64,000 bases of DNA from Paramacrobiotus metropolitanus (GCF_019649055.1 NW_026570263.1:682001-746000); one strand, 5' to 3'; positions 1 through 13,484 are shown, counted from the stretch's first letter. Program-made: numbers and translations. The notes: generated by a model not told the origin, from the sequence alone.

Positions 1-3000
1 CGGCTGCTACCAAAATAAATTTACACAGCAGTTATGCCAAATGGGAAGAAAGAAGGAAGTGGTGGCAATTAAACCAAATACATAGATCCCGGAGCGTAAC
101 AACATGACAACACTTACTCTGATTATCAACAACAACATCCAACGATCTCAGAGAAACACGTAATCCTGACTCATCGAACTACAGGTCCGTTGTATCGAAC
201 AACATAACCAGCGAAATTGTGGAGCTCATGAGAAAAAGAAGCCAAGTCTACTTAGCTAGTGCGGGAGACAAATACGCGCATTAACCGATAAAAGTCCAGG
301 ACAAACTGGATGATTTGGCCATGATAATTATCTATCTGATGCTGTCCTACAAGTGGGGCTTGTTGTTGAGCAAACGAATCGCAGATTGTCTGGCTATCCT
401 GAACGCACAAGTGCCGGGAGCTGTGTGCAGCGCACGTGTGCTTATGCATGCCTATTCCCGTCCCTTCTGCTCCTATCCCCGCTCGGCCTGTGCCCATATG
501 TGTGCGAGTGACAGCCAGCGAGTGCCATTAATGCCCGTCCCGTGCTCTCCCTTTAATTTCTCACCTACACACTGAGCACTGGGATGCAGCCCTGTCCCGA
601 CGCCGTGATCCCGATATAAATCGCCCATCTGTCGGCGTTGCGCATGTGTGGAGTGTGTGCCAGTTGTTGACCGCATACCGCAATGAAATGCACTGGCCAG
701 TTCAACCTTGCCTCGCTGTCTGCAAGATCGATCGTGCACCTATGCGACTGTATGCAGGCCATCTCACTGCAGCGCTGCGGATATATCCGCTGACCAGGCC
801 AGTCAAGCCACGCCTCTCTCTCGTCTGTTTCACTGCTTCTGCCAGCTTCTCTCTCGTCTCTGTCTCTATGGCTCTGTCTGCTCAGTCACTCGGCCGTATT
901 AATTACTTTATACACTGCGCTGCGTCTACCCGCGTGACGCGTCTCTCTCTCTCTCTCTCTCCGCTGTGAGCTGATTTGACCTGAGCCACTATGCAAAGTG
1001 AAAATAGTAAAATGGCCCAGATAATCGATCGATACAAGTACAAGTATAACAATAATTATTATACGCCGCGGCCAGCACTGTCATCCCCGCATCCCCGCTC
1101 ATATTCTCCATTCAGATGCAGTGCCAGTGGTGGTGCTGTAACAACACGGCTTACTGCGGCGCTGGCCTCGTTTGCGCTGACAATCAGCCGAGTGGAGATT
1201 TGTCTGCACCGTTGCCGTGTGTTCTGTAGTGGTGGCGTGAGTTGCGAGGTTTCGCTGGCGGAAGAGGAATGATTACATTTACATACTGTACACGGGCCAG
1301 CCAGGATTGGCAATCAGCCGCGCCGCGCAGCGCCGCCGCTTCGACGTTGTTGTAGCGTCGTTCACTCTGCTGGATGCAGCTGACTCAACCAACCAGGACG
1401 ACGCGTAATGTACACCTCCACTACAAGTATACAACGCAGGCGCACACCTAACTTCCAGCACCATCCGTGGCCTGCAGGCTTTTTCCGCGGCATCCGGTAT
1501 AGGCCAATCTTATGCGAGGACGACCGACGATGTGCGCCCAGGTTGACGCAAACAGCAAAATTAATACTTGCGGCTGAACATCCATTAGCAAGTGCCATTT
1601 TACGGTACTGCGCGTCGCACCTACGTCCCTGCCGTAAAAGGACCTATAGGCACGTAATATTCTAGGATTGTCAGACAAAATGGGTGCTGGCCGCTGAGAC
1701 GAAAGAAACCGAATGTTGTAATCTGTAGCGCAAAACTGGCAGAATAACCGTATCCAGGTGATACATGTATAATTATGGCAAATAATTTTATATACGTACA
1801 ACATGTAAACTTTAACTTTTACCTGCCACCTTTATAAATATTCTCGTAGAAAGTAGTATCTATTATCTAACCGGTAAATACAAATAAAGGAAGATATGAT
1901 AGCGCTAACAGGAGTGATTCGATTCAATACGGATGACGAATAAGCATGTCGCTGGCAAAAGAAAACGACGATATGACTTACGGGCACAGATACGTTTTGA
2001 TTAATACGGTAATCAGTGGCAGCAAGACCTCTGGCGTAAACTAGTGGGAATATAATTACGTACAGGCACAACACGGTGTACAGGAATCGAATGCACACAA
2101 GTTGGCCACCACACGAATCAAGATTCTGTTTCCATAGATTCAACGCGCCCAGGATTCTGGCTACTTTTCAAGTTGGAGTTTGGACAGTCAGATGAGGCAT
2201 TAACTAATTACATGGCTAGTGATTACCGTATCTCTAATGATCGAAATCATCTAATCAACCATCTCGCCGCTTTAATGAAAAAATAATATTGTGCCGGCAA
2301 AGGCGGGATAATTTGTCAAGAATCCTATGAGGCGCACAATTCAGTGTACAGTGTACACCTCACTGTGTGCGTCAATGCAATCACCGCACCGGTAAGCGGT
2401 AAAACCGGTATACACGTACTACTCTAGGTGACGGCATGATTTGATTGGCTCACAATCGGCAATCGATTATACGGCGACAACGCCGCGCATTATATACCTG
2501 TCGACTCACCTGTCGCTATCGGTAAAGTATCGCTGTCGCCCGGTGTAGCTGCACGGCCGCTCCGGCTGTCGTAAAGTCGCTCATCCGCGGCCGCACCTTC
2601 TCCTTCGTCGTTGGTATCCGTCCGCCCAGGTACATCGTCCACTGGGCACTTCTCCGCTGCAGAAAGCGCACTGGTCGGTGGCGAGTCCATCGTGTATTGC
2701 CGCGAAACGCTTATTGCTCCCTCAGGTGTGCGGTCTACCTGCGAAATTCAGTCCGCTTGTCAACCATACGCTAATGTCGCCAATCTAAACCAACTAACGA
2801 CCCTGTCAACCAGGTACAGGTGACTGACTGGTTACCTGAGCTAATCAGCAGTCAACATTAACTGTCGAACTGTAATACCATAGTAAACACGGCTGCTTTA
2901 AAGAAATGCTGGCGAAGGTTTACGGCATGTAAATGTAGTGTACAGCGCATTGCCTGGCCTGCCGCGGCCTTGTTACGTCTGTGATCAACTCATCAAATGG

Positions 3001-6000
3001 AGGCTGCTGGTATTCGCATTTGCGACCTAGCTGTGCATCACATTCTCCGCGCTGAGCCAGCAGTCGACGTGTGCGCGTGGTCGCCGGAATAAAAGCACAA
3101 AGAACGCAAAGGATGCTGCAGCCTGTGATGCAGGCAGAGAGTGATGCGATTGGATTCCTACCCGATCCGTGCGGCAGACGTAGCGCGCTCCTTGCCCTGA
3201 GTCAGGCCAACCGGCGCGGCTGTCGTTAAGGTTTACGTGCACCGCGGAGGACACGTAGCGCTCTGCCTGTCGACCGGCCAGTACGGGCGCTGCGCATGAC
3301 ACCATTATTAATCATACTTGGCCCCGTACAGCCTCGTCGCATATGTACAGTATGGGAATGATGCTCCTGTGATAGTGTTTATTACGATGGCTACGGACCG
3401 TAGTACAACTGTACAATCGTCGTACGTGCGATGCCGATATCACTGGCATCCTGCATCCGCCTGATCCGCTGGCTCGTTTAAACTGTGCCGCACTCTCTCA
3501 TACCGGCCGGATTGGGTTATACCGTAGCCGTACGCAACGTGACCGCGCTGTTAGTGCGCTTCACTACACTCATCGCAGCATCCGTGATCAGCATCTGCAT
3601 CCGCAGCATCGGCAGCCCATGAGGGAGCGCGCTGCAGCTAATGCTATCGATTGCTAACCGGACAGGAGTGCTGATAGGAATTAAATGTGGATGCTACTGC
3701 GTGTGCTGTATCTGTCGTGGGCGCATGTTGATACAGGTCAACGGGGAGGGATTGCCTTTGCCGTTTGCCTATACGTAGACGCAGGCATCGCGCCGCATAT
3801 TTCCACCGGATGCCAGTGAGCGAGCGAACCGAGGCGAGCGCGTCTTGTATAGACCGAGCGCCACCATTTTGAGTAATCTGGTGTATTTTGCATTACTCAG
3901 AATTCCAAAATGACACAATGCTTGATTCACCTTTCTACCCGTTCTTTCGTCACTGAAAATGCGTAAAAACGCGCTTTCGGCGTAAAAGGTTACCTAACGG
4001 CTAACGTTTTGCGGGAATACTGTGCTGGAAATTGTGTTTGTGCGTGTTTCCCGCGTCCCGATATCAGCCTGATTATGTCAGATGCGATCGAGTAATTTCC
4101 CGGCAATCCATCAAAGAAATGCGCAGGGAGGACGACGTCGTTATGAAAGATACTGCCAACGTGTATCGACCGGCTCCTTTGTTGCGGGGGAGCGCTGAGC
4201 GCCCTACTTTCCGCCGAAGATACAGATAGATACATGCTGCAAATATCTCTCTACAAGTAGCGGAGGATCGCAGTAACTGTCTTGTACTTTTAACAAGCAG
4301 CGCAGTATCGCTCTCCTGCAGCCGATAAGTCACAGCCAATCGATATTACCAGCGCGTTATAGACGCCTTCATAATTATGAGCATAAACATAAATGAGAGT
4401 GTACAGACTGCTGCCGGCAGTACACGTCTGCCGGCAGCAGTTCCCATCTAACCACGCCCTGATTTTGCCGGTAACCTTATAGGTTCAGTTTTAAAGAAAA
4501 TGCTACGTTTTGCAGCGTAGGTGCTTACGTGCGTAGGTGAGGGCATTTACACGACATCCCGTTGACCCACTCCGCAGGGCGGGCGCCGTATCCGCACGAG
4601 CCCGTGCGCCGCCGAAGGGGCGGGCATAATTATAGTGCTAGCGCTAAACGGCGAGGCTGCCGTACAGCATTAACGGCACAGGATATCGACCGGAAACCAG
4701 ATCAGATTGATACAAATGCAATTGCCACTGACGTCAGACACACATGCCGTATGTCACGCTGCACGAATGGCGCTGCTGACAAGGTGATGCGCGATGCGGG
4801 TCCGTATAAACCTTTCGGCTTATTAATGTCAACGTGGGTAGGGTTGTTTTCTGCACAAGGTACCACGATGACTCGGCAGGCAAGAAACAGGCGTAGAGTC
4901 ACATGCAGAAGGAAATAAAATCTGGCGCCGGCGTTAGTGCAAACGATGGTCTAACGAACGATTGCACGTAGGGAGGATGCCTAATCAATAGATTGGCATG
5001 GCCACGTATGGGAATCATGAGAGCCGCGCGAACGGGAACAAATAACACGATGGGTAGCGGCGGTGTACATGTGTTGCGCTGCGCATTTTCACTTTCACCC
5101 ATCGATCGATAGCGCACCAACCGTTCCGGCTAACGTTGTGTATACAAGGTACCTACAGATGTTGCCACCGCCCACCGCGATACGTGGTGCGGGCGGTCAG
5201 GCCAGCCGGCCGGTTTGACACTCTCGAGCGCAGGCTTTATTCTCGTCACCGTAAACTGTCTCGACGGCGTTTTCCCGGTGAAGGATACCCGTCGGGGCAA
5301 CCGCAATCCTGAAGGGAACGAGTCCAGCGCGTGCACCGCGAGGTCTGGGACCCCGTGGCAATTATGTGGCCGACGCGCCACGGCGCGAGGTCACGGGTTG
5401 GGGAAGCGATACTGAACACTATTAATGCAATGACTACAGCTACGGTTGACCGGTCCAGGCTGGTGCATCAATCCACGCTAACTATTTCACCGAGGCGAAG
5501 TTGAAATTTTAAATGAATATATAAAAATGTATCCAGGGCTTTTTTATCTGCGATGTCGTAACGAGAGTTTTGCCATCTCAGTAAACGAAAATATAAATGT
5601 ACAGTAAGTAAACAATATCGAACTGCATACCGGTGAATAAAGTCGATCGCCCGCTGTTGATTATCGTTCGATTGCTGCTAATAGTTCCATACGGTGAAAC
5701 AGTCAGGTGGTACTATGTGATTAGGTTACGAGTACATTCAGGTTTCTCGGCGGGACAACGGTCAGCCAGTTTAACCCCTTATCGCATCAAACATCACCTA
5801 ATTAATCTTTATCTTAGCCAACTGTTTTTCTACCTCGCACAGGTACTCGTAGGCACATACGTAGCTGCGCTTACTAATCGTAATTCAAATTCAGTTTATT
5901 AAAAACAGTGAACAACAAAAATATATTAAAATTCACTATTACATATTTTTTACTGTGTGTTTTTTAGACAGATAGAAATCAAGGAGATGAAACAAGTGCA

Positions 6001-8734
6001 GTTATTAAAATAAATGAACGTAAACGAGTGTAAGCGCTCTGTAATTAAATTACCGGTACATAGCTGGTAAAATTTCCAGTAGAATACATTTATCTCTATT
6101 CGTTAGTATAATTATTCATCGGGTGTACCGGCGTCGATGGATGTCTGGATATTACGCACCTACTGGTATTAATAATTTCGTACGTCACCCGTCACCTGTC
6201 GAAAACAGGTGACAAGCACAGCTGCATTTGGCGCATATGTGATCGGGATCTCATAATATGCCATGAGCGGATTCTATCATAATCAATAATGTGCCATGTA
6301 CAGGGCACTACCACTAAAGCCATATACACTCCTGTACAAGCACAACATGTTTAAAATGTTTTTGTTTCTGCATCAAATCTAACGCCGTATAAGGATACTT
6401 TACTACCTGATAATTAATAGTAGAAATACTATACATCCTTTCTCTAAATACTCTGTCTGCTCCTTTACAGGTAAAATTTATAATCAGAATATTTGTAGGA
6501 TTAAAAAGCAACAGGTTTTGAAGCGGTATAAGTAATTTCTTACCCGGTGATGGGATGATCCTCTCGGATGCGGCATAATCGTTTTGTGAGTTTCCCAAAA
6601 GCTATGAGGAAAAGGCGAGAAGCCATATAGTTGGGCAGGGTCTGACGTGTGCGTGTGTTTCCGGTGACTTATTTGGAGCGGGAATTGCGAAGAATACCTA
6701 GTTACTGGAAACAGCATTAGCTACGAAAAAAACACTGTTTTTACGGCAACCTACGTTTGGTACGGAAAGTGGAATACAGTCTTGTAAGACAGCGGGAAAA
6801 TAGGTAGTCGAACTGCGCTAACATGCGTAAAATAACAGGCAGCCGTCTTACTCACGTCCATTACCTTGAAAGTTGTGCGCGTGTGGCAATGTAGGTGAGG
6901 TTGTTGTGTTGAGGACTGGTGAAGCAATTTCCGTTTTTCTCCTGCATATACAAAGCTACACAGGCACGTAAAGGTACGGTTCAGATCATGATAAATAAAG
7001 GTTGCTGCCGTTGCCGATCGATCGCAACACTCGGTACTTACGCGCATTCCACAAAAAGCGCTCACCAGTGAGTCAACCGCTGCAGCCCATAATGGTGGCC
7101 CACACTCACATCAACACCAACTGTGCAAGTTAAAAGTCCATAATTGACAAGGTGAGCGCTTGTTCTCTTGATGGCCCCACAAAAGCGGCTTAGTCATGCG
7201 CGACCGAGTGCAGCACACATGTGTTGATCATTTACATTTACATGACCGGCACCACATTTCCACTAGAGGTACTAGTATAGGTTTGCTATTATGGCGCGGG
7301 AAGGAAGAGCGATATGCTGGAATGTCGCGATTGGTGTCAGCACGTTCAACCTGCACCGTGTACAACATGTTGACTACTTTGCAGTACGTGCGATATGTGC
7401 TTGTGCTTTCTACGGTCAGATGGCAGGTTATCTATATTCTGCAGCGCCGGGCGCAGGAGTTTTGATTGAGCCTGCTTATCTCCATCACCGATCTGGAACA
7501 GGCATCCTCACCGCGTTAACTGGCATGCCGATCTGCACTACACACCACCGCGGTATGCAAGGTGAACGCGTCATCGCGATGATCACGGGCTAAAATTAAT
7601 TCCGTTTATACGCGCTGCAGCTAATGACTAATGAATGCGTTTAATGAGCAAGAGCAGAGAAGGAAGGCACTCTACTCTGTAGTCTGTACCTAGAGTAAAG
7701 CCATAAAAATGCTCTGGCTTTCGGATATCCGCGGTGCTGGTGTTTCTTGTTTAGGTTTAATTAAGAGCGAGATGGCGCGGAGCGATAGCGTATTGGTGCA
7801 CCTAGCTGCAGCTATGTATCTGTAGCGGCTGCCTGAAGGAGGCGGTGACTCACCTGGCCCGTGCCAATCAGCGATCGCCGCGGCCGATGATGAGGCTGGT
7901 TGACGCTTACCGTTCCGCACGATGACTGGGATCGGCTGTGTGCGGTGTGTGTGCATGAGAGCGATGTGATCGGCGTTGCAGGCGCCATGATTCATGCCAG
8001 AGCGCCAAGTGATCTTGACGCCTACCTGCATCCGATAGCGATGCTGCTAATTTTAGCATCAGCTCCACATCGCGCCAATCCGATCCCCCATTACAATTTG
8101 CAACGCACTCGGCGCCCTGCTGCGCTGCCAATATAAACAGGCAGCGAGGTAACAGCACAGCCACCTTGCAGCGGAAACGAAAGCGATCGAGCAGACACAC
8201 CATAACACCGATCATCAGCCATCATCAACACCGATCAACACCGATCATCAGCCATCGCAGTTTTTGGAGCGGTCTGGCAAAATCTCGAGGCTCGCTACGA
8301 GCTGGTCAGAAATACACAATATAGATTTGGGCGTGCGACAAAATTCCCGTTTCCGGTTGGGGCATCAATAGGGCTTATTCAGGAACAATACGAAATACTT
8401 CTTCTCCACTGTCCAGTTGGGGGTGATTTGTTGTCGCCGGATGGAGGCGGTTCTGGCGGTGCTGACTACCGCCTGGAAGGGGGCGGCTGGCGGCCCTAGG
8501 CCTGTGAAACTCTTGCTTTAACCGCACCGCCACCGATTACGCATTTTTGGCCAGATTGCAGACTCTGCCCAAACGCATACGAGAATAAGTTAACAAATAC
8601 ATATATTCATGTTCTTCATTTGATCGTGTTTGCTGAACGAAGCTCGCTTTTACATAATACAAAATAAATATATTTGTTGAGAGAACGGGCATTCGGGCAC
8701 TAAGATAACAGTTATCGAAATGTCTGACGGGAAT
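1..8734. other. Intergenic region, no convincing gene
   Basis: No reading frame here resembles a known protein, and all open frames are short and of mixed composition, as expected by chance. Visible items are a CT-dinucleotide run near 941-961, a perfect hairpin at 4407-4441, a CRE-like TGACGTCA near 4730, and a TATA-like ATATAAAC at 8131 followed by a short direct repeat (8204-8223 and 8237-8256). None can be tied to a gene. Exons of a gene lying mostly outside the window could be missed. Confidence 0.6.
4407..4441. repeat. Perfect 14-bp hairpin
   Basis: Arm 4407-4420 (ACTGCTGCCGGCAG) is followed by a 7-base loop and its exact reverse complement at 4428-4441. The stem is GC-rich, so it would be stable as RNA or as extruded DNA. 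No gene or T-run is next to it, so its role is unknown. Confidence 0.85.
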
Positions 8735-8845
8735 CATTTGCCTATAGAATGTCATAAAGCAGCGCCAAAAAGTGTGAGTGCGCGAAAGCGAAGGTTTTCG
8801 TACACGTATACGAACTGATGCAATATACCGGCACACTTCCCTTAA
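8735..8845. mobile_element. Truncated copy of the TTAA inverted-repeat element
   Basis: This stretch matches the right arm of the full element that follows. It shares the cataaagca block, the gagtgcgcgaaag block, the tttcgtaca..tacacga block, and the terminal cttcccTTAA. Its terminal TTAA (8842-8845) is also the first TTAA of the complete copy. A broken copy therefore abuts an intact one and shares its target site. Confidence 0.55.
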
Positions 8846-9583
8846 GGGAAGTGGCTCGGTACATGGTACCAAGTTCATGTACGTCATGAATGAACAATTT
8901 CGCTTTCGGGCATTCCTAAACGCCTTTTTGCTTTGCTTTATGACATTCTGTAGCCAGGTGATTTGTACACACTGGCGTGAAAACCGTTTTTATGCGCAAC
9001 ACCCGGTTCGGGAGTTATGACTGTAAGGAAATTCCAAAAAGGTTTAGGTGCATTCATGATTCAGGTGTACCAAAAGTGTCATCATGGACCGATCTGCTTG
9101 ACATTTTGTACATAAACGGGAAGATTCGTTTTTACATGGAACCACAGTTCCACCAGTTTATCATATCAAATTTTCGAATTCAATTTTCAATAATAGTAAA
9201 TTTTCAATTTTAAAAAATTATTTTAGAATTTGGAAAAAGTAGTGCTGCTCGAATCCGTGTAATGATAATCTCCGTACATATGTGTATTAGTCACTGTATT
9301 TATACGCAAAATTTAAGGAAGATCGTTCCATAATGAAATCGTTCCATCCTTTTGGTACGTACACCTGCAGGCATTCAAACTTTTTGAAATTTTCTTACAG
9401 CCATAACTCCCGAACCAGATGGTGCGCGTACAAGCGGCTTTTACGCCAGTTACAATACACAAATTATCTGGCTGCAGAACGCTATAAAGCAAAGCATGAA
9501 GGTGTGGGAGTGCGCGAAAGGAGAGGTTTCGTACATGTACACGAATTTGGTACCATCACCATGTTCTGGGTCCCTTCCCTTAA
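8842..9583. mobile_element. Foldback/MITE-like element, copy A, bounded by TTAA
   Basis: The element begins TTAAGGGAAG and ends CTTCCCTTAA. The left arm (about 8842-9080) aligns with the reverse complement of the right arm (about 9340-9583) over some 230 bp with moderate divergence. Both arms share ggttcgggagttat, gctttgctttat, a GGTACC palindrome close to the end, and gtgtaccaaaag. There is no transposase ORF. TTAA ends are typical of piggyBac-type transposition, so this is probably a non-autonomous member mobilised in trans; that assignment is inference. Confidence 0.75.
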
Positions 9584-11181
9584 CTATGCACGTCAAAATC
9601 GAAGTTTCTATCTCCAATGTGTTTCAAGCGATATACACGGCTTCACACCCGCTTCTGCCACGGTTTTTTAGTGGACCATTTACCACTGAACGCCGCTACT
9701 TGCGCGGCGATGATCACCGCGACCGGAAGCTGGACGCTTCACTCTTAGAAAACCATTTCTCTTACAAATTAAGGCGTCGCGCAAGTACAGACTAGACGTT
9801 TTCCAATCGCACAGTTCAACACCAGATTATTAACCGATTTTCAAAGTTTGTTTGTCACTTAATAAATAATAATTCCCGGTGTGAACAGCCGCCCATAAAA
9901 TTATACAAAGGTCACTTGTGTATGCAAATCTCGTGCAGTACGAGTACTTCTATAGTTTTACCTGTCTGTAGCACATACGACGAAGCTGTATGCGCAGTGA
10001 TAAATGAAGGCGGTTCGTAAAACAGGAGTGGTGACCTTTGGGCGGCATCAAAGCAACCGCGTCGTTTACAGTGTGTGCCTGTACTTTCTTATCACGAGCA
10101 CGCACGACCGGTCTGCGGGGTCATTGTGCTGCGATCCAGTCGATCTCGCGGGTAAATGCACGCCCAACGACATGGTCCTGCACCACGTGACCACGGTATA
10201 GCCGCTCAGCGACATAGTTAATTAAACTGGTGAATGCCACCGGTAGCCATACCGTTGTCTAATTAGCGCCTACCGGTAATTGTGCTACCCGGGCGATCGA
10301 TCGAGGCGGCCACATCGATCCGCGAACTAACCCCGTCGCGCGTATCCGGCACCAGGATATCCACGGGAAGGGCGGAGAACCATGTGACACTTAATCATGT
10401 ACCGTAGACACCTAAACGTTGGAGATCATCCACTATCCGGCCACAATCCTCGCTTCCGCGCGAAGGTACTACATCCATCGATGGACGAATCGCTGATATG
10501 GGAAGTACCTGAACCAACGTACGTAATGCGCACTGCACGCGGACTCACGTAAGAAGGGGAAGCGCGGCGCGGTCCATTAACTAAAGCGGCGCGGCCATTG
10601 TCAGTGCGGTGAAACAGCGACAGCGGTTCCAGCTGCCTACCGGACGTGCTTATGCGTTCGTGTTGAACGCTTCCATCTCCCAGTTAAAAAAGCTGTCGCA
10701 ACGGTCGTCCGCAGACTAACCCAGACGACCGCGGTGGGCTGGCCCCAGGAGAATTCGTCGACTATAGCTGCTCGGGGTCTGCGCTGCGGTCGTCTGGGTC
10801 AGTCGCGTACGCTGCAACAGTACTGTCGGTAAAGGTCAAGCCGATTGTAGCTTTAATTCGCTGTATACACAAGTAACGCCGAATTTCTGTCGGTGGAATC
10901 GTGGATAATATATGAATAGGTACTGTATAACTGTATACTCGAAGTATCCCACAGCTAATGACGCGCAGAAATTGCCGGATCTCCATGTACTGCGCAACTT
11001 GCTTTCCCGACCGGCAAAAAGATTAGCCAACGGTTAATTTTAAGTAATGTATCGCTTTCTTGGCAGACAGTGTGCGCGGCGCCATCGTGTAACCGGCGTC
11101 CGAATTCGCATCATTCCGGGAAGAAGTTGTGTGTGGACGGCTGATCCAGCCGGATTTGCAGTTGGAGCAACTTCCGCTTCC
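9584..11181. other. Intergenic spacer between the two TTAA elements
   Basis: No gene is recognised. It contains an imperfect inverted repeat, arms 10714-10732 and 10786-10804, each centred on acccagacgaccgc or its complement. A CRE-like or other promoter signal linked to a gene is not apparent. Confidence 0.55.
10714..10804. repeat. Inverted repeat, 19-bp arms
   Basis: Arm 10714-10732 pairs with 10786-10804 with one mismatch. The inner 14 bases, acccagacgaccgc against gcggtcgtctgggt, pair perfectly. The 53-base spacer holds an EcoRI-like gaattc and a gtcgac. It could be the ends of a very small inserted element or a cruciform-prone site. Confidence 0.7.
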
Positions 11182-11757
11182 TTAAGGGAAGTGACGCGGT
11201 ACATCATACCATGCAAATCTGAAAACAGTATACATACATGAAAACTGTAGCTTTTGCGCACACCCAAACAGTTGTTTTGCCCTTTTTATAACATTCTAGA
11301 GCCAGAAGATTCCTATACTGTACCAGAAGATTCCTATACTGTTCCTATACTGTTCCTATTCAAAAAATTCGGTACATAGGCGTGAAAACCGTTTGTGCGC
11401 GCAACATCCGGTTCGGGAGTTATACATGTAGTCAAAATGCCAAAACCGTGGTTCGGTGAAAAAACGATCTTCATGCATGCGTACGTCTACATGTACGAGT
11501 AAAATTTAAAGTACGAGTAGATCGGCCCATATTGAGACTTTTGGTACACCTGAATGCGTTTAAACTTTTTGTAATTTTCTTCCAGCCATAACTCCCGAAC
11601 CGGATGTAGCACGCACAAACGGTTTTCACGCCTATGTGTACAAATCATATGGCTTCAGAATGTAATGAAACAAAGCAAAAAGTGTTTGGGAGTGCGCAAA
11701 CGTCAGTTTTCGTGCATGCATACGAATCTGGTACCATGTACCGCGTCGTTTCCTTTA
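11182..11757. mobile_element. Foldback/MITE-like element, copy B of the TTAA family
   Basis: This is a second copy of the family at 8842-9583. It starts TTAAGGGAAGTG followed by acgcggtacat and ends with the inverted sequence gtaccgcgtcgtttcctTTA. The last target base has mutated, giving TTTA. The arms again contain the ggttcgggagttat block (near 11411 and, inverted, near 11590) and the gcgtgaaaaccgttt block. A small direct array of attcctatactgt near 11308-11360 sits in the left arm. It is shorter than copy A (576 against 742 bp) and has no ORF. Confidence 0.7.
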
Positions 11758-11989
11758 CACCGCAATTTCATCTTCCTAATATCTGTGTGGTTTTTTTTTT
11801 CTGAAATGTACCGTAGTTTTTCTTAAATGTTGTTTTTTTTTCAGCCACGACATCCGGTCAGAAGATAAGCACGCAACCAAACGGAAATAGCCTTTCCGGT
11901 TGTCAAAAAATCACAACTCGTATTCGTTACTGAACTGGCAGAATGCATTTTCAAATAGCGCTTAATTTTTCGTGATAGAACTGCAATTA

Positions 11990-12738
11990 CAGGGGTGCTA
12001 CGCCAAGTTCGGGCAGTTACAAAAATTCCTCTGCTTCTACCAGTTAAGTCTAATATTTTTAATTAATTCTTGCAAGATAGTTCTTATCCTGGACCACCTT
12101 AGGTAATTTTGTTTCTATGCAAAAAGCTGATGTACAAGGAATGCGAGCCGAATTTCTAATTTCATTTTTTGTGCAAAAATCGCACTGCTTAGAACGAAAT
12201 AATCATGTTCCTTCAACAAAAATTTAAAAATTGGTGGACATTGAGAACTGTGAGGTGTGAGCTGTATTTTCTAAGGGTCCTTCCCTACCTTCAGTTTAAA
12301 CAATAAAATGTTCCCTAATGGGATCGGTGCTCTAGGCAACCGCATTCCCCTGTAGGTAGTTTTTAACATACAAGTCTATGGGAAATGCATCTTGTTCCGA
12401 GGTCACCTCGAGCACTGATGGCACAAGTCCCCATTGCCGACCCTTGAACGACACCTTCTGCGTTACTCAATAGTTTTTAAAATGGCTCGAGCAAGAATAT
12501 TTGTTGGGACATTTTGAATCGGTCCAGTTATAAGCCCCCGAAAAACTACCTTCACCCCCGCCTCTTATGTATATTCCGCCTGGCCCCTTACTGTCTAGTC
12601 GAATGATTAAAAATTAGACATCGTTAGATTCGCAAGAAAAAGTTACACTAGAAAAGTGAAAAAACGAAAACAAAATGGCGTACGGGAATATTTTTAATTT
12701 ATTTTACGCAACTGCCCGAACTTGGCGTAGCACCCCTG
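11990..12738. mobile_element. 749-bp non-autonomous DNA transposon, 29-bp TIRs, TA target site
   Basis: Perfect terminal inverted repeats occupy 11990-12018 and 12710-12738. Both start CAGGGGTGCTACGCCAAGTT reading inward. TA dinucleotides flank the element on both sides (11988-11989 and 12739-12740), as expected for a TA target-site duplication. The interior is AT-rich and has no transposase ORF. TA insertion suggests the Tc1/mariner/pogo group, but the CAGGGG end is also hAT-like. No convincing 8-bp duplication is present, so TA is preferred. Confidence 0.75.
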
Positions 12739-13484
12739 TAGTTAATTTACGCCGGCAACCAACAGAATAATTCCCGTTAGAAAAAGAAACAAGAGAATTT
12801 ATTATGCGCACTTGAACGACAACGCCGCCAGCTGCAGACACCGCACAGGAATTAGAAAACAAAACCACGCTGCCCTAGCAAAGTGCAAATTCAAGAAAAC
12901 ATCGTCCAAAAACAGCCGCAAACGCTAAACTCGTACCCACTCACAAACAAACACCAAACATCGCAACATCGCTATCGCATGCTCAACATATTGTGTAAGG
13001 AAACGTGCAAAATGCGCGCCAATTCTCTGGATTGCGCGCGCCCGACTGAAAACAGCCGGCCAAAAAAATTCGGTACAAAAAAAGAATAAATTAGAGGCAT
13101 CCAATAAATAATAGAAAAAACCTCGCCGCACTGACAACGTTGCTTCATGCTGGGCTGCAAAAACACACGTCGAAAACACCGCCGATCGTCCGCGCGGGAA
13201 AAACAGGAAGGAAGCAGCAGCAGGAGATTCATCTTTGGCATAGCGCGCGGCCCACGAAACTGCCAGGGCGGACGCTGGCCGTCTTCGGCATGATTAATGA
13301 ATGGATATGAAGAGAAAAGCGCGGGAAAGAGAGAGAAGAACCAAGGAGCATATAGTACAAGCTGAGCAAATGGCGCCGCGTTCTCCGCGTCGCTGCAGGA
13401 TTATCCCTCCGGTTCCCGCGCTCAAATTGCCAGGATAAGTAGGTACGTTCGTCCGCTGCACAGGAAGGGAGCGGCCGCGTGTGT

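Noticed and set aside
8131-8260. Promoter with TATA box and repeated gatcatcagccatc
   Set aside because: No coding region follows for 5 kb on this strand; a TATA-like word alone is not enough.
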